A DNA stretch of 64,000 nucleotides, from assembly GCF_027923705.1 (NCBI RefSeq), contig NZ_AP026442.1, positions 1,736,001-1,800,000 of the forward strand. The letters run 5' to 3'. Below the pieces are notes generated by a model. That model saw only the letters and a list, made by a program, of their open reading frames with translations, was not told the DNA's origin and searched no databases. Position numbers and translations under genes: made by a program. This DNA is from Cellulomonas sp. NTE-D12 (GTDB taxonomy: Bacteria; Actinomycetota; Actinomycetes; Actinomycetales; Cellulomonadaceae). Shown piece after piece: positions 35,743-43,835 of the stretch. Within the stretch, counting starts at the first letter, position 1, and each line of letters starts with the position of its first letter.

Positions 35743-36762
35743 ATGGATGTTCCAGGCTGGGTGTGGGCGCTGACCGTCGGCGTCGTCGTCGCGATGCTCG
35801 TCGCCGACTACGTCGGGCACGTGCGGGCGGTGCACGAGCCGTCCTTGCGGGAGGCGGCGCGCTGGTCGGCCGTCTACGTCGGAATCGCCGTCGCGTTCGG
35901 CGTGCTGGTGTGGGCCGTGTGGGGATCGGGCCCGGGCGGGGAGTACTTCGCCGGGTACGTGACGGAGAAGAGCCTGTCCGTCGACAACCTCTTCGTCTTC
36001 GTCCTGATCATGTCCAGCTTCCGCGTCCCGCGGAGGTACCAGCAGAAGGTGCTGCTGACCGGCATCACCGTCGCCCTGGCGCTGCGGACCGCGTTCATCT
36101 TCCTCGGCGCGGCGCTGATCGCCCACGCGACGTGGGTGTTCTACGTCTTCGGTGCCTTCCTGCTCTACGCGGCCTGGACGCAGCTGCGTGCCGGGGAGGA
36201 CGAGGGCGAGTACCACGAGAACGCGGTGCTCCGGCTGACGCGTCGGCTGTTCCGAGTCACCGACGACTACGCGGGCGACCACCTGGTCGTCCGTCGGGAC
36301 GGCCGCAGCTGGATCACGCCGATGCTGGTGGTGATGATCGCGATCGGCTCGGCGGACGTGATGTTCGCGGTCGACTCGATCCCGGCGATCTTCGGGCTGA
36401 CCCAGGAGACGTACCTGGTCTTCGCAGCCAACGCGTTCTCGCTCCTGGGGCTGCGGCAGCTGTACTTCCTGGTCGACGGCCTCCTCGACAAGCTGGTCTA
36501 CCTGTCCTACGGCCTCGCCGTGATCCTCGCCTTCATCGGCGCGAAGCTGGTGCTGCACGCGCTGCACACCAACGAGCTGCCGCTCGTCAACGGCGGGGAG
36601 CACGTCGCCGTCCCGGAGATCCCGACCGCTGCCTCCCTCGTGGTGATCGTCGCCGTCCTGGCCGTGACCACCGCCGCCTCCCTGCTGAGCACCCGGCACC
36701 GCCCCGAGCGTGACCGGAGCACCGTCAGCGCCGCCGACACCGAAGGGGACCCCACCCGATGA
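35743..36762 (+). CDS. TerC-family membrane protein (probable Mn2+ exporter)
   Basis: This 339-residue protein with about nine membrane helices carries the TerC/Alx signatures GEYFAGYVTEKSLSVDNLFVF, QQKVLLTGITVALALR, WITPMLVVMIAIGSADVMFAVDSIPAIFGLT and LGLRQLYFLVDGLLDKLVYL. The acidic residues in SVDNLF and FAVDSIP are the probable metal ligands. TerC proteins under manganese riboswitches export or handle Mn2+. ATG 35743 has GGAGG 7 bases upstream, within a sequestering hairpin; an upstream ATG at 35722 lies in that hairpin's loop and is unlikely. It overlaps the second TerC gene. Confidence 0.92.
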   Translation: MDVPGWVWALTVGVVVAMLVADYVGHVRAVHEPSLREAARWSAVYVGIAVAFGVLVWAVWGSGPGGEYFAGYVTEKSLSVDNLFVFVLIMSSFRVPRRYQQKVLLTGITVALALRTAFIFLGAALIAHATWVFYVFGAFLLYAAWTQLRAGEDEGEYHENAVLRLTRRLFRVTDDYAGDHLVVRRDGRSWITPMLVVMIAIGSADVMFAVDSIPAIFGLTQETYLVFAANAFSLLGLRQLYFLVDGLLDKLVYLSYGLAVILAFIGAKLVLHALHTNELPLVNGGEHVAVPEIPTAASLVVIVAVLAVTTAASLLSTRHRPERDRSTVSAADTEGDPTR

Positions 36763-37814
36763 CCCACGAGATGCCGGTGCTCTTCCAGGTCGTGTCGCTC
36801 ATCGCCGTCGTCGGTCTGCTCCTGGCGGACCTGGCGGTGATCGGCCGCCGGCCGCACGTGCCGTCCACCCGCGAGAGCCTCCGGTGGGTGGCCGTGTACG
36901 TCGTGCTCGCCCTGGTGTTCGCGGCCCTCGTCGGCGTCGTGGGCGGTGCGGTGCCGGCGGGGGAGTTCATCGCGGGCTGGCTGACCGAGTACAGCCTGTC
37001 CGTGGACAACCTGTTCGTGTTCGTCCTGATCATGTCGGCGTTCGCCGTGCCGCGGGACCACCAGCAGAAGGTGCTGCTGGTCGGCATCATCGTCGCGCTG
37101 GTGCTGCGCGGCGGGTTCATCCTCGCGGGCGCCGCGGTGGTCACGCGGTACAGCTGGGTGTTCTACGTGTTCGGCGCGTTCCTGGTGTACACGGCGGTGC
37201 ACCTGCTGCGGGGCGGCGAGAGCGGTGACGACGAGTACCACGAGAACGTCCTCGTCCGGGCGGCACGCCGGTTCTGGCCGATCTCCCGGGAGTACGACGG
37301 CGGCGCGGTGCGCACGGTGGTCGACGGTCGTCGCATGTTCACCCCGCTGCTGGTGGTCTTCCTGGCCATCGGTACCACGGACGTGCTGTTCGCCTTCGAC
37401 TCCATCCCGGCGATCTTCGGCCTGACGCACGACCCGTTCATCGTCTTCACGTCGAACGTCTTCGCGCTGATGGGTCTGCGCCAGCTGTTCTTCCTGCTCG
37501 GCGGCGTGCTGGACCGCATCGTGTACCTGCCGTACGGGCTGGCCGCCATCCTTGGCTTCATCGGTCTGAAGCTGGTCTCGGAGGCGCTCCGGAGCAACAC
37601 CGTGCCGTTCGTCAACGGCGGCCGTGCGGTCGGCTGGGCGCCGGAGGTGCCGACCTGGGTGTCGCTGGTGGTGATCGCCGGCTCCCTGGGAGTGGCGACC
37701 GCCGCGAGCGTCGTGCACGCGAACCGGCATCGTCTGCCGGGCCGGCTCGGGCGGCCGACCGGCGACCGGGCCGACGGGCCGGCGGCCGACGAGACCGGAG
37801 CGCTGGAGCGCTGA
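36759..37814 (+). CDS. Second TerC-family membrane protein
   Basis: This 351-residue paralogue of the gene just upstream has the same motifs: GEFIAGWLTEYSLSVDNLFVF, QQKVLLVGIIVALVLRGGF, TPLLVVFLAIGTTDVLFAFDSIPAIFGLT and MGLRQLFFLLGGVLDRIVYL. The ATGA overlap with the first TerC gene couples the two, so both depend on the riboswitch. Divergent extracytoplasmic segments and C-termini suggest an old tandem duplication, perhaps a heteromeric transporter; that is inference. Confidence 0.92.
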   Translation: MTHEMPVLFQVVSLIAVVGLLLADLAVIGRRPHVPSTRESLRWVAVYVVLALVFAALVGVVGGAVPAGEFIAGWLTEYSLSVDNLFVFVLIMSAFAVPRDHQQKVLLVGIIVALVLRGGFILAGAAVVTRYSWVFYVFGAFLVYTAVHLLRGGESGDDEYHENVLVRAARRFWPISREYDGGAVRTVVDGRRMFTPLLVVFLAIGTTDVLFAFDSIPAIFGLTHDPFIVFTSNVFALMGLRQLFFLLGGVLDRIVYLPYGLAAILGFIGLKLVSEALRSNTVPFVNGGRAVGWAPEVPTWVSLVVIAGSLGVATAASVVHANRHRLPGRLGRPTGDRADGPAADETGALER

Positions 37815-37878
37815 CCGCTGTTGCGAGACGGTCGGACCGCAGCCGCGTCCGCGTCCGCCGTCCGAGCGCCGAGTCGCC

Positions 37879-38169
37879 TCAGATGCTCGTGGACCAGGGC
37901 CCCAGGATGACGTCCCAGGCTCGCACGTCCGTCGTGCGGACCAGACCTTCACGGGCGAACGGGTCCTGGTCGAGAAGCTGGGCCAGCGCCTCCGCGTCGG
38001 CCGCACGGAACACCAGCAGGGCGCCGGGCTCGCCGTCGGCGAAGGGCCCGGAGCCGAGCAGCGCGCCGCGGTCGGCCTGACCGGCCAGCCACGCGCGGTG
38101 CTCCGGGCGGACCTGGTCGCGCACGTCGGCGCGCTCGTCGTACGTGTAGCGGACGGCGTAGGTGGTCAT
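37879..38169 (-). CDS. YciI-family protein
   Basis: This 96-residue ferredoxin-like YciI domain reads YAVRYTYDERADVRDQVRPEHRAWL, GALLGSGPFADGEPGALLVFRAADAEALAQLLDQDPF and a C-terminal VRAWDVILG. The conserved His (PEHRAWL) and Asp (DQDPF) form the proposed active-site pair. Function in the cell is unknown; the family includes 5-chloromuconolactone dehalogenase-like proteins. It converges with the TerC operon and stands divergent from the acyl-CoA dehydrogenase gene. Confidence 0.88.
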   Translation of the reverse strand: MTTYAVRYTYDERADVRDQVRPEHRAWLAGQADRGALLGSGPFADGEPGALLVFRAADAEALAQLLDQDPFAREGLVRTTDVRAWDVILGPWSTSI

Positions 38170-38267
38170 CGTCCTATCGTGCCCGAGCCGGTGCGGTGGC
38201 CCCAGCCGGAACGGTGACCCGAGCCGGGGCCGTGGTCGGTGGCCGGGACGATGGCAGAGTGACGTGC

Positions 38268-39434
38268 ATGCCTCGTCATCACCGCACGTTGCTCACCGAC
38301 GACCTGATAGCCCGGGTCCACGACCGTGCTCCGGTGCACGACCGGGACAACACGTTCCCGCACGACGACCTCGCCGACCTCCGTGCCGCGGGCTACCTGA
38401 CGGCGTTCGTCCCCGCGGAGCTCGGCGGTGCCGGGCTGACCCTCGAGGAGGTCGCCCGTGAGCAGGTCCGTCTCGCGGCCGCCGCGCCGGCCACCGCTCT
38501 GGCGGTGAACATGCACCTGGTGGTGACCGGGATGGCCGCCCTCCTCGCCGCCGACGGTGACGACTCGATGGGGTTCGTGCTGCAGGACGCGGCGGCCGGG
38601 GAGGTGTTCGCGTTCGGCAACTCCGAGGCGGGGAACGACCTGGTGATGTTCGGTTCACGTACCCGTGCCGAGCGCGCGGCCGACGGCGGCTACCGGTACG
38701 TCGGCACCAAGATCTTCACGTCGCTGTCGCCGGTCTGGACGCGCCTCGCGACCTTCGGTCTCGACGACGCGGACCCCTCGGACCCCCGTCTGGTCCACGG
38801 GGTCGTCGCCCGCGAGCAGGGCGGCGTGACCGTCGGCGAGGACTGGGACACCCTGGGGATGCGCGCGACCCAGTCGGCGACGACGCACCTGGAGGGTGCC
38901 TACGCGCCGTCCGACCGCATCGTCCGGCGGCTGCCACCCGGGCCGAGCGCCGACCCCTACATCGTCGCGCTCTTCTCCGTCTTCGAGATCCTGCTCGCCG
39001 CCGTGTACACGGGCATCGGACGGCGGGCCCTGGAGCTCGGCGCGGCCAACACTCGGCGACGCACGTCGATGAAGTACGACGGGCGCAGCTACGCCGACGA
39101 CCCGGACATCCGGTGGAAGGTCGCGGACGCCGCCCTGGTTCAGGACGGCGCCGAGCTCCAGGTGTTCGCCCTGGCGCGGGACGTGGACGAGCGGGTGGAC
39201 CACGGAGCACGGCTGTTCGCGCAGCTCGTGGGGCTGAAGGTGCGTGCCACCGAGTCGGCCCGGGTCGTCGTCGACCTCGCGCTGCGGGTCAGCGGGGGCG
39301 CCGCCTACTACACCGGCAACGAGCTGAACCGGCTCTATCGCGACGTGCTCGCCGGGATCTACCACCCGTCGGACGACGAGTCCGCCCACGCGACCGTCGC
39401 GCAGTCCGTCCTGGGCCCGGTGAACGCTCGGTGA
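38268..39434 (+). CDS. Acyl-CoA dehydrogenase family protein
   Basis: This 388-residue flavoprotein has LTAFVPAELGGAGLTLEEVAREQVRLA, the FAD-binding middle domain FAFGNSEAGNDL and GYRYVGTKIFTSLSPVWTRLATFG, WDTLGMRATQSATTHLEG, and the helical C-terminal domain ending SGGAAYYTGNELNRLYRDVLAGIYHPSDDES. The catalytic Glu of classic members is not evident at the expected place; GIYHP sits there, as in DszC-like monooxygenase members. It may oxidise an acyl-CoA or act as an FMN/FAD monooxygenase. The acyl-CoA ligase gene follows after a palindromic operator. Confidence 0.85.
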   Translation: MPRHHRTLLTDDLIARVHDRAPVHDRDNTFPHDDLADLRAAGYLTAFVPAELGGAGLTLEEVAREQVRLAAAAPATALAVNMHLVVTGMAALLAADGDDSMGFVLQDAAAGEVFAFGNSEAGNDLVMFGSRTRAERAADGGYRYVGTKIFTSLSPVWTRLATFGLDDADPSDPRLVHGVVAREQGGVTVGEDWDTLGMRATQSATTHLEGAYAPSDRIVRRLPPGPSADPYIVALFSVFEILLAAVYTGIGRRALELGAANTRRRTSMKYDGRSYADDPDIRWKVADAALVQDGAELQVFALARDVDERVDHGARLFAQLVGLKVRATESARVVVDLALRVSGGAAYYTGNELNRLYRDVLAGIYHPSDDESAHATVAQSVLGPVNAR

Positions 39435-39450
39435 AGGTCTGCGCCACAGG

Positions 39451-39483
39451 ACCTACGGACGCGTAACTTACGCAGCCGTAGGT
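39451..39483. promoter_or_regulatory. 33-bp nested palindrome, probable TetR-type operator
   Basis: ACCTACGG and CCGTAGGT form the outer arms; GCGTAA-C-TTACGC is a perfect inner palindrome. Only the two bases between arms on each side break the symmetry. It directly abuts the -10 TAGGCT of the acyl-CoA ligase gene, so a bound repressor would block the polymerase. No regulator gene is adjacent. Confidence 0.7.
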
Positions 39484-39489
39484 TAGGCT
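39484..39489 (+). promoter_or_regulatory. -10 element TAGGCT of the acyl-CoA ligase gene
   Basis: TAGGCT ends 6 bases before the GTG at 39496, the spacing expected for a leaderless transcript. The same hexamer and spacing occur before pdtaR. Confidence 0.5.
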
Positions 39490-39495
39490 GGGAAC

Positions 39496-41211
39496 GTGCC
39501 GACGACGTCAGGACCGACCACTCACAGCTCGCCCACGACGTCGGTCCCGCGAGAGATCGACGTCGCCGACGAGCCGTTGAGCGCGGCGCTCGACCGGGCC
39601 GCCACGTCGTTCCCGGACCGCGTCGCCGTCGACTTCCTCGGGGCGACCACCACCTACCGGCGGCTCGCCGACCGCGTGGCCCGCGCGGCGGCGGTGCTCG
39701 TGGAACTCGGTGTCCGCCGAGGTGACCGCGTCGCGCTGGTCCTGCCGAACAGCACCTCGCACGTCGTCGCGGTGTACGCGGTGCTCCGGATCGGCGCGGT
39801 CGTCGTCGAGCACAACCCGACGTACGCGGTCGAGTCGCTGCGGCACCAGCTCGCGGACAGCGGTGCCTGTGTGGCGCTCGTCTGGCGCAAGGCGGTGCCG
39901 TCGGTGCTGGCGGCACGCGGGCCGGCGCTGCGAACCGTCGTGTCGGTGGACCTGGCACAGGACCTGCCGCTGCACTCGCGTCTCGCTCTGCACCTGCCCG
40001 TGCCCAAGGCGCGCACGATGCGTGCCGCCCTCTGCGGTCCGGCGGTCCCGAGCGGCGTCCCGTCGTGGCACCGTCTCGTCGCGGCGGCGGCCCCGCTGCC
40101 GGCCGACCATCCGGCGGCGGACGCGTCCGACGTGGCGCTGCTGCAGTACACGGGCGGCACCACCGGCACCCCGAAGGGTGCCGTGCTCACGCACCGCAAC
40201 CTCGTGGCCAACGTGGCGCAGGGCCGCGCGTGGACCGGTGCGCAGGACGGCGTCGAGGTGGTGTACGCCGTGCTGCCCTACTTCCACGCGTTCGGGATGA
40301 CCCTGTGCCTCCTCTACGGCACGGGTATCGCAGCCACCCAGGTGGTCTTCCCGTCGTTCGACCCCGCGACCGTGCTCGCCGCGCAGCGTCGCCGTCCTGG
40401 TACTTTCCTGCCCGCCGTGCCGCCGATGCTCGAGCGGCTCGGGGTCGCGGCCGAACGGACGGGCGCCGACCTGACGTCCTTCCGGTGCGCGCTGAGCGGT
40501 GCGATGGCGCTGCCCCGGGCGACCGCCGAGCGGTGGGAGCGGCTGACCGGAGGCCTTGCCGTGGAGGGCTACGGCATGACCGAGACGTCGCCGGTCGCGC
40601 TCGGCAACCCCCTGAGCCCGGCACGGCGCCCGGGCGCGCTGGGCATGCCGTTCCCGTCGACGCGGATCCGGGTCGTGTCGCAGGACGACCCCGAGCGCGA
40701 CGTGCTGCCGGGTGAGCAGGGTGAGCTTCTGGTGGCCGGTCCGCAGGTGTTCGCCGGCTACTGGAACCGGCCGGACGAGACCGCGCACCAGCTGCTGGCC
40801 GGCGGCTGGCTGCGCACGGGCGACATCGTGCACGTGGACCCCGACGGCTTCGTCGTCCTGGTCGACCGGCTCAAGGAGATGATCGTCAGCGGCGGGTTCA
40901 AGGTGTACCCCTCGCAGGTGGAGGACCATCTGCGGACAATGCCGGGCATCGCGGACGTGGCCGTCGTGGGGGAGCCGGCGGGGGAGCACGGGGAGAGCGT
41001 GGTCGCCGCGGTGGTGCTGGAGGAGGGCGCGCACGGCATCGACCTCGAGGCGGTGCGCCACTGGTGCGAGGCTCGGCTGGCCCGCTACGCGGTCCCACGT
41101 CGACTCGTGGTGCTGCCGGACCTCCCGAGGTCGCAGGTCGGCAAGGTGCTCCGGCGCGTGGTCCGCGACAACCTCGCCAAGGCCCAGGTGGTCGTGCCCG
41201 CCGAGCAGTGA
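39496..41211 (+). CDS. Long-chain acyl-CoA ligase (AMP-binding enzyme)
   Basis: This 571-residue ANL-superfamily enzyme activates a fatty acid with ATP and CoA. Visible are P-loop LLQYTGGTTGTPKGAVLTH, PYFHAFGMTLCLLYG, core YGMTETSPVALGNPL, GWLRTGDIVHVDPDGFVVLVDRLKEMI hinge, and VYPSQVEDHL. The C-terminal catalytic Lys is in RSQVGKVLRR. FadD-type actinobacterial enzymes match well. GTG 39496 sits 6 bases after a -10 TAGGCT, so the mRNA is probably leaderless. A 33-bp palindrome abuts the promoter. Confidence 0.93.
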   Translation: MPTTSGPTTHSSPTTSVPREIDVADEPLSAALDRAATSFPDRVAVDFLGATTTYRRLADRVARAAAVLVELGVRRGDRVALVLPNSTSHVVAVYAVLRIGAVVVEHNPTYAVESLRHQLADSGACVALVWRKAVPSVLAARGPALRTVVSVDLAQDLPLHSRLALHLPVPKARTMRAALCGPAVPSGVPSWHRLVAAAAPLPADHPAADASDVALLQYTGGTTGTPKGAVLTHRNLVANVAQGRAWTGAQDGVEVVYAVLPYFHAFGMTLCLLYGTGIAATQVVFPSFDPATVLAAQRRRPGTFLPAVPPMLERLGVAAERTGADLTSFRCALSGAMALPRATAERWERLTGGLAVEGYGMTETSPVALGNPLSPARRPGALGMPFPSTRIRVVSQDDPERDVLPGEQGELLVAGPQVFAGYWNRPDETAHQLLAGGWLRTGDIVHVDPDGFVVLVDRLKEMIVSGGFKVYPSQVEDHLRTMPGIADVAVVGEPAGEHGESVVAAVVLEEGAHGIDLEAVRHWCEARLARYAVPRRLVVLPDLPRSQVGKVLRRVVRDNLAKAQVVVPAEQ

Positions 41212-41236
41212 GGCGGTTCCCGGCGCGAGCCGCGCC

Positions 41237-41944
41237 TCACCAGCCGCGCGCCCGCCAGGCGTCCAGCTGAGGTCGCTCGCCACCCAGGGTCGTGTCGGGC
41301 CCGTGCCCGGGATAGACCCAGGCGGTGTCGTCGAACCGATCGAAGATCCGTTCCGTCACGTCGAGGAACAGCTGGTCGAACCGCGCCCTGTCGTTGCCCG
41401 TCGCGCCGACCCCACCGGGGAACAGGCTGTCGCCGGTGAACAGGTGCGCCCTCCCGGCGACGGCGTCAGCCTGGTCCGCGTGCGCCGGCTCGCGGTAGAC
41501 GAGGGCGATGGAGCCCGGCGTGTGGCCGCGCAGCGCGATCACCTCGAGGACGGCGTGACCGACCGCGATCGTGTCGCCGTCCTGCAGCCGACGCTGGACC
41601 GGCCGGTCCGCGGCGGCCGCGACCGCGTCGGCGTCCGGCGCTCCGGCCAGAAGGGGCGCTCCCGTGACCGCCACCACCGACGCCAGTGCCGACAGGTGGT
41701 CCGGGTGGCGGTGGGTCGTGACGATCCCGTCGAGCCGAGCCGACGCCGCGCCCTCGCGCACCAGCGCGAGCAGACGCTCCGGGTCGGCGGCGGCATCGAC
41801 CAGGAGCTGTGCGCCCGTCCTGCGGCACGTGACCAGGTAGGCGTTGTTGTCCATCGGACCCACCGACGCCTTGCGGATCTCGACCTCGTCCAGCACCCGC
41901 ACGTCGCTGGGGCCGCCCGGTCGGACGTCACCGCTGTAGGTCAT
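41237..41944 (-). CDS. MBL-fold metallo-hydrolase
   Basis: This 235-residue single metallo-beta-lactamase domain resembles glyoxalase II-like hydrolases. Metal ligands are seen in THRHPDHLSAL (HxHxDH), RGHTPGSIALVY (second His), LFTGDSLF (Asp) and YPGHG (last His). The N-terminus NNAYLVTCRRTGAQLLVDAAA is typical. The substrate is unknown, probably a thioester or lactone. The ATG overlaps the glucoamylase-type gene stop (ATGA). Confidence 0.9.
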   Translation of the reverse strand: MTYSGDVRPGGPSDVRVLDEVEIRKASVGPMDNNAYLVTCRRTGAQLLVDAAADPERLLALVREGAASARLDGIVTTHRHPDHLSALASVVAVTGAPLLAGAPDADAVAAAADRPVQRRLQDGDTIAVGHAVLEVIALRGHTPGSIALVYREPAHADQADAVAGRAHLFTGDSLFPGGVGATGNDRARFDQLFLDVTERIFDRFDDTAWVYPGHGPDTTLGGERPQLDAWRARGW

Positions 41945-43740
41945 GGCGTGCGCCGGCGCTGGGCGAGCTCGTACTGGTGCACCGCCCGGACCAGCGCCAG
42001 GTGGGACAGCGCCTGCGGGGTGTTGCCGGCCATCCGCCGGTGCTCCGGGTCGTACTGCTCGGCGAGCAGCCCGACGTCGTTGGTCAGCCCGACCAGGATG
42101 TCCAGGACCTCGCGCGCCTCGTCCACCCGGTCGGCCCGCGCGAGCGCGTCCGCCAGCCAGAACGAGCAGGCGAGGAACGGGTTCTCCCGTCCGCCCACGC
42201 CGTCGTCCGTCTTGTCGGCGCGGTAGCGCAGCAGCAGGCCGGCGGAGACCTCCAGCTCCTTGCGGATCGCGTCGAGCGTGGCCAGCATGCGGGGGTCGGT
42301 CGGCGGCAGGAAGTCCACCTGGAACATCTGCAGCAGCGACGCGTCCGTGTGGGTGGCGCCCGGGTACTGCACGAAGCTGCCGGCCGCGTCGGACCACCCG
42401 TGCGCCAGGACGTCGGCGTGCGCTGCGTCCCGCTCGGTGCGCCACCGGTCCACGTCGCCGGGGACCCCGAGGGCCTCGACGGCCTTGACCGCGCGGTCCA
42501 GCGCGGCCCAGGTCATGACCCGCGAGTGCGTGAAGGCACGGGGACGGCCGCGCGACTCCCAGATGCCGGCGTCGGGTTCCCGCCACGTCTCGACGAGATG
42601 GTCGATGAGGTTGCGCTGGAGGGCCCACGAGGTGGGCGTCTCCTCGATCCCGGCGGCCCGGGCCATCTCGAGCGCGCACATCACCTCGCCCAGCACGTCG
42701 TGCTGCACCTGCCCCGAGGCGGCGTTGCCGATCCGGACCGGCTTGGAGTCCGCATAGCCCGGCAGGTGGTCCAGCGTCCGCTCGCTCAGCTCCCGCGCCC
42801 CGTCGAGGCGGTACATGATCTGCATGTCCACGGCGTCCCCGGCCACGGCGCGGAGCAGCCAGCTGCGCCAGTGCTCGGTCTCGTGCAGGTAGCCGTGCTC
42901 CAGCAGCGCCTCGAGGGTCAGGGCCGCGTCGCGCAGCCACGTGAACCGGTAGTCCCAGTTGCGCGCGCCGCCGAAGGTCTCCGGCAGCGACGTGGTGACG
43001 GCAGCGACGATGCCGCCCGTCTCCGCGTGGGTGAGCAGCCGCAGGACGAGCAGCGAGCGCACCACGCCCTGTCGGTAGGGCCCCGGCACGTCCGCCTGGG
43101 CAGCCCAGGAACGCCAGAGCCGTGCGCTTGCCGCCAGTCCCTCGGCGACGTCGCCGATGCAGGCGACCGGCTGCCACGACGGCGACCACGTCAGGGTGAG
43201 GGTGACCGACTCGCCGGAATGCATCGTGAACCGGTCCTCGTGCCGGTTGTGCACCGCCTCGGGCAGGCGGTCGCCGTGGAGCACCAGTGAGTCCGGTCCG
43301 GCGATCGCGTGGATGGCCGGCCTGCCGTCGGAGTCGGTCACGCGCTGGACCCACGGCCGGTACTGCCCGTAGCCGAACCGAACGACCCACTCGTGCAGGA
43401 CGTCCACGTGACCGCGCGTGCACGTGATGCGCCGGACGAGGTCGGCACGGCCGTCGCCGAGCGGCATCGACTCCTGCACCACGGCGGTGCCGGTCGGGCA
43501 CTCGTACGTCGTCTCCAGGACGAACGAGTCGTCCAGGTAGCACCGGGTCACGCTCTCGGCATCGGGGACCGTGAGGACCCAGCGGCCGTTGTCCGGGTCG
43601 CCGAGAAGGGCGGCGAAGCAGGCGCGCGAGTCGAACCGTGGCAGGCACAACCAGTCCACGGACCCTCGGCGGGAGACGAGGGCGGCCGTACGGCCGTCCC
43701 CGAGCACGGCGTACTCGTCGATCGGAAGCTGGTTGCTCAT
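41941..43740 (-). CDS. Glycoside hydrolase family 15 protein (trehalase/glucoamylase type)
   Basis: This 599-residue enzyme has the N-terminal beta domain IDEYAVLGDGRTAALVSRRGSVDWLCLPRFDS and the (alpha/alpha)6 catalytic domain. Motifs are TTSLPETFGGARNWDYRFTWLRDAALTLEALL, MQIMYRLDG, QHDVLGEVMCAL and GRENPFLACSFWLADALA. This GH15 subgroup in actinobacteria includes trehalases and other alpha-glucosidases. There is no signal peptide, so it acts in the cytoplasm on trehalose, glycogen or maltodextrin. ATG 43740 (MSNQLPIDEYA) is the family start. Confidence 0.9.
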   Translation of the reverse strand: MSNQLPIDEYAVLGDGRTAALVSRRGSVDWLCLPRFDSRACFAALLGDPDNGRWVLTVPDAESVTRCYLDDSFVLETTYECPTGTAVVQESMPLGDGRADLVRRITCTRGHVDVLHEWVVRFGYGQYRPWVQRVTDSDGRPAIHAIAGPDSLVLHGDRLPEAVHNRHEDRFTMHSGESVTLTLTWSPSWQPVACIGDVAEGLAASARLWRSWAAQADVPGPYRQGVVRSLLVLRLLTHAETGGIVAAVTTSLPETFGGARNWDYRFTWLRDAALTLEALLEHGYLHETEHWRSWLLRAVAGDAVDMQIMYRLDGARELSERTLDHLPGYADSKPVRIGNAASGQVQHDVLGEVMCALEMARAAGIEETPTSWALQRNLIDHLVETWREPDAGIWESRGRPRAFTHSRVMTWAALDRAVKAVEALGVPGDVDRWRTERDAAHADVLAHGWSDAAGSFVQYPGATHTDASLLQMFQVDFLPPTDPRMLATLDAIRKELEVSAGLLLRYRADKTDDGVGGRENPFLACSFWLADALARADRVDEAREVLDILVGLTNDVGLLAEQYDPEHRRMAGNTPQALSHLALVRAVHQYELAQRRRTP

Positions 43741-43787
43741 CGAGCCCATCGTCGCGCCCGAGGCCACGGCCCGCACGTTCGCCGCGA

Positions 43788-43803
43788 TCGAACATGTGTG
43801 CGA
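43788..43803. promoter_or_regulatory. LexA (SOS) box upstream of uvrA
   Basis: TCGAACATGTGTGCGA matches the actinobacterial SOS consensus TCGAAC-N4-GTTCGA with one mismatch. It overlaps the -35 region of the uvrA promoter and lies 32 bases before the start codon. Confidence 0.7.
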
Positions 43804-43821
43804 GATGTCGGTGGTGGCACG

Positions 43822-43827
43822 TACACT
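43822..43827 (+). promoter_or_regulatory. -10 element TACACT of uvrA
   Basis: TACACT ends 8 bases before the GTG start of uvrA, which points to a leaderless transcript. GTGCGA about 18 bases upstream could be the -35 and is covered by the LexA box. Confidence 0.55.
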
Positions 43828-43835
43828 CGACCACC

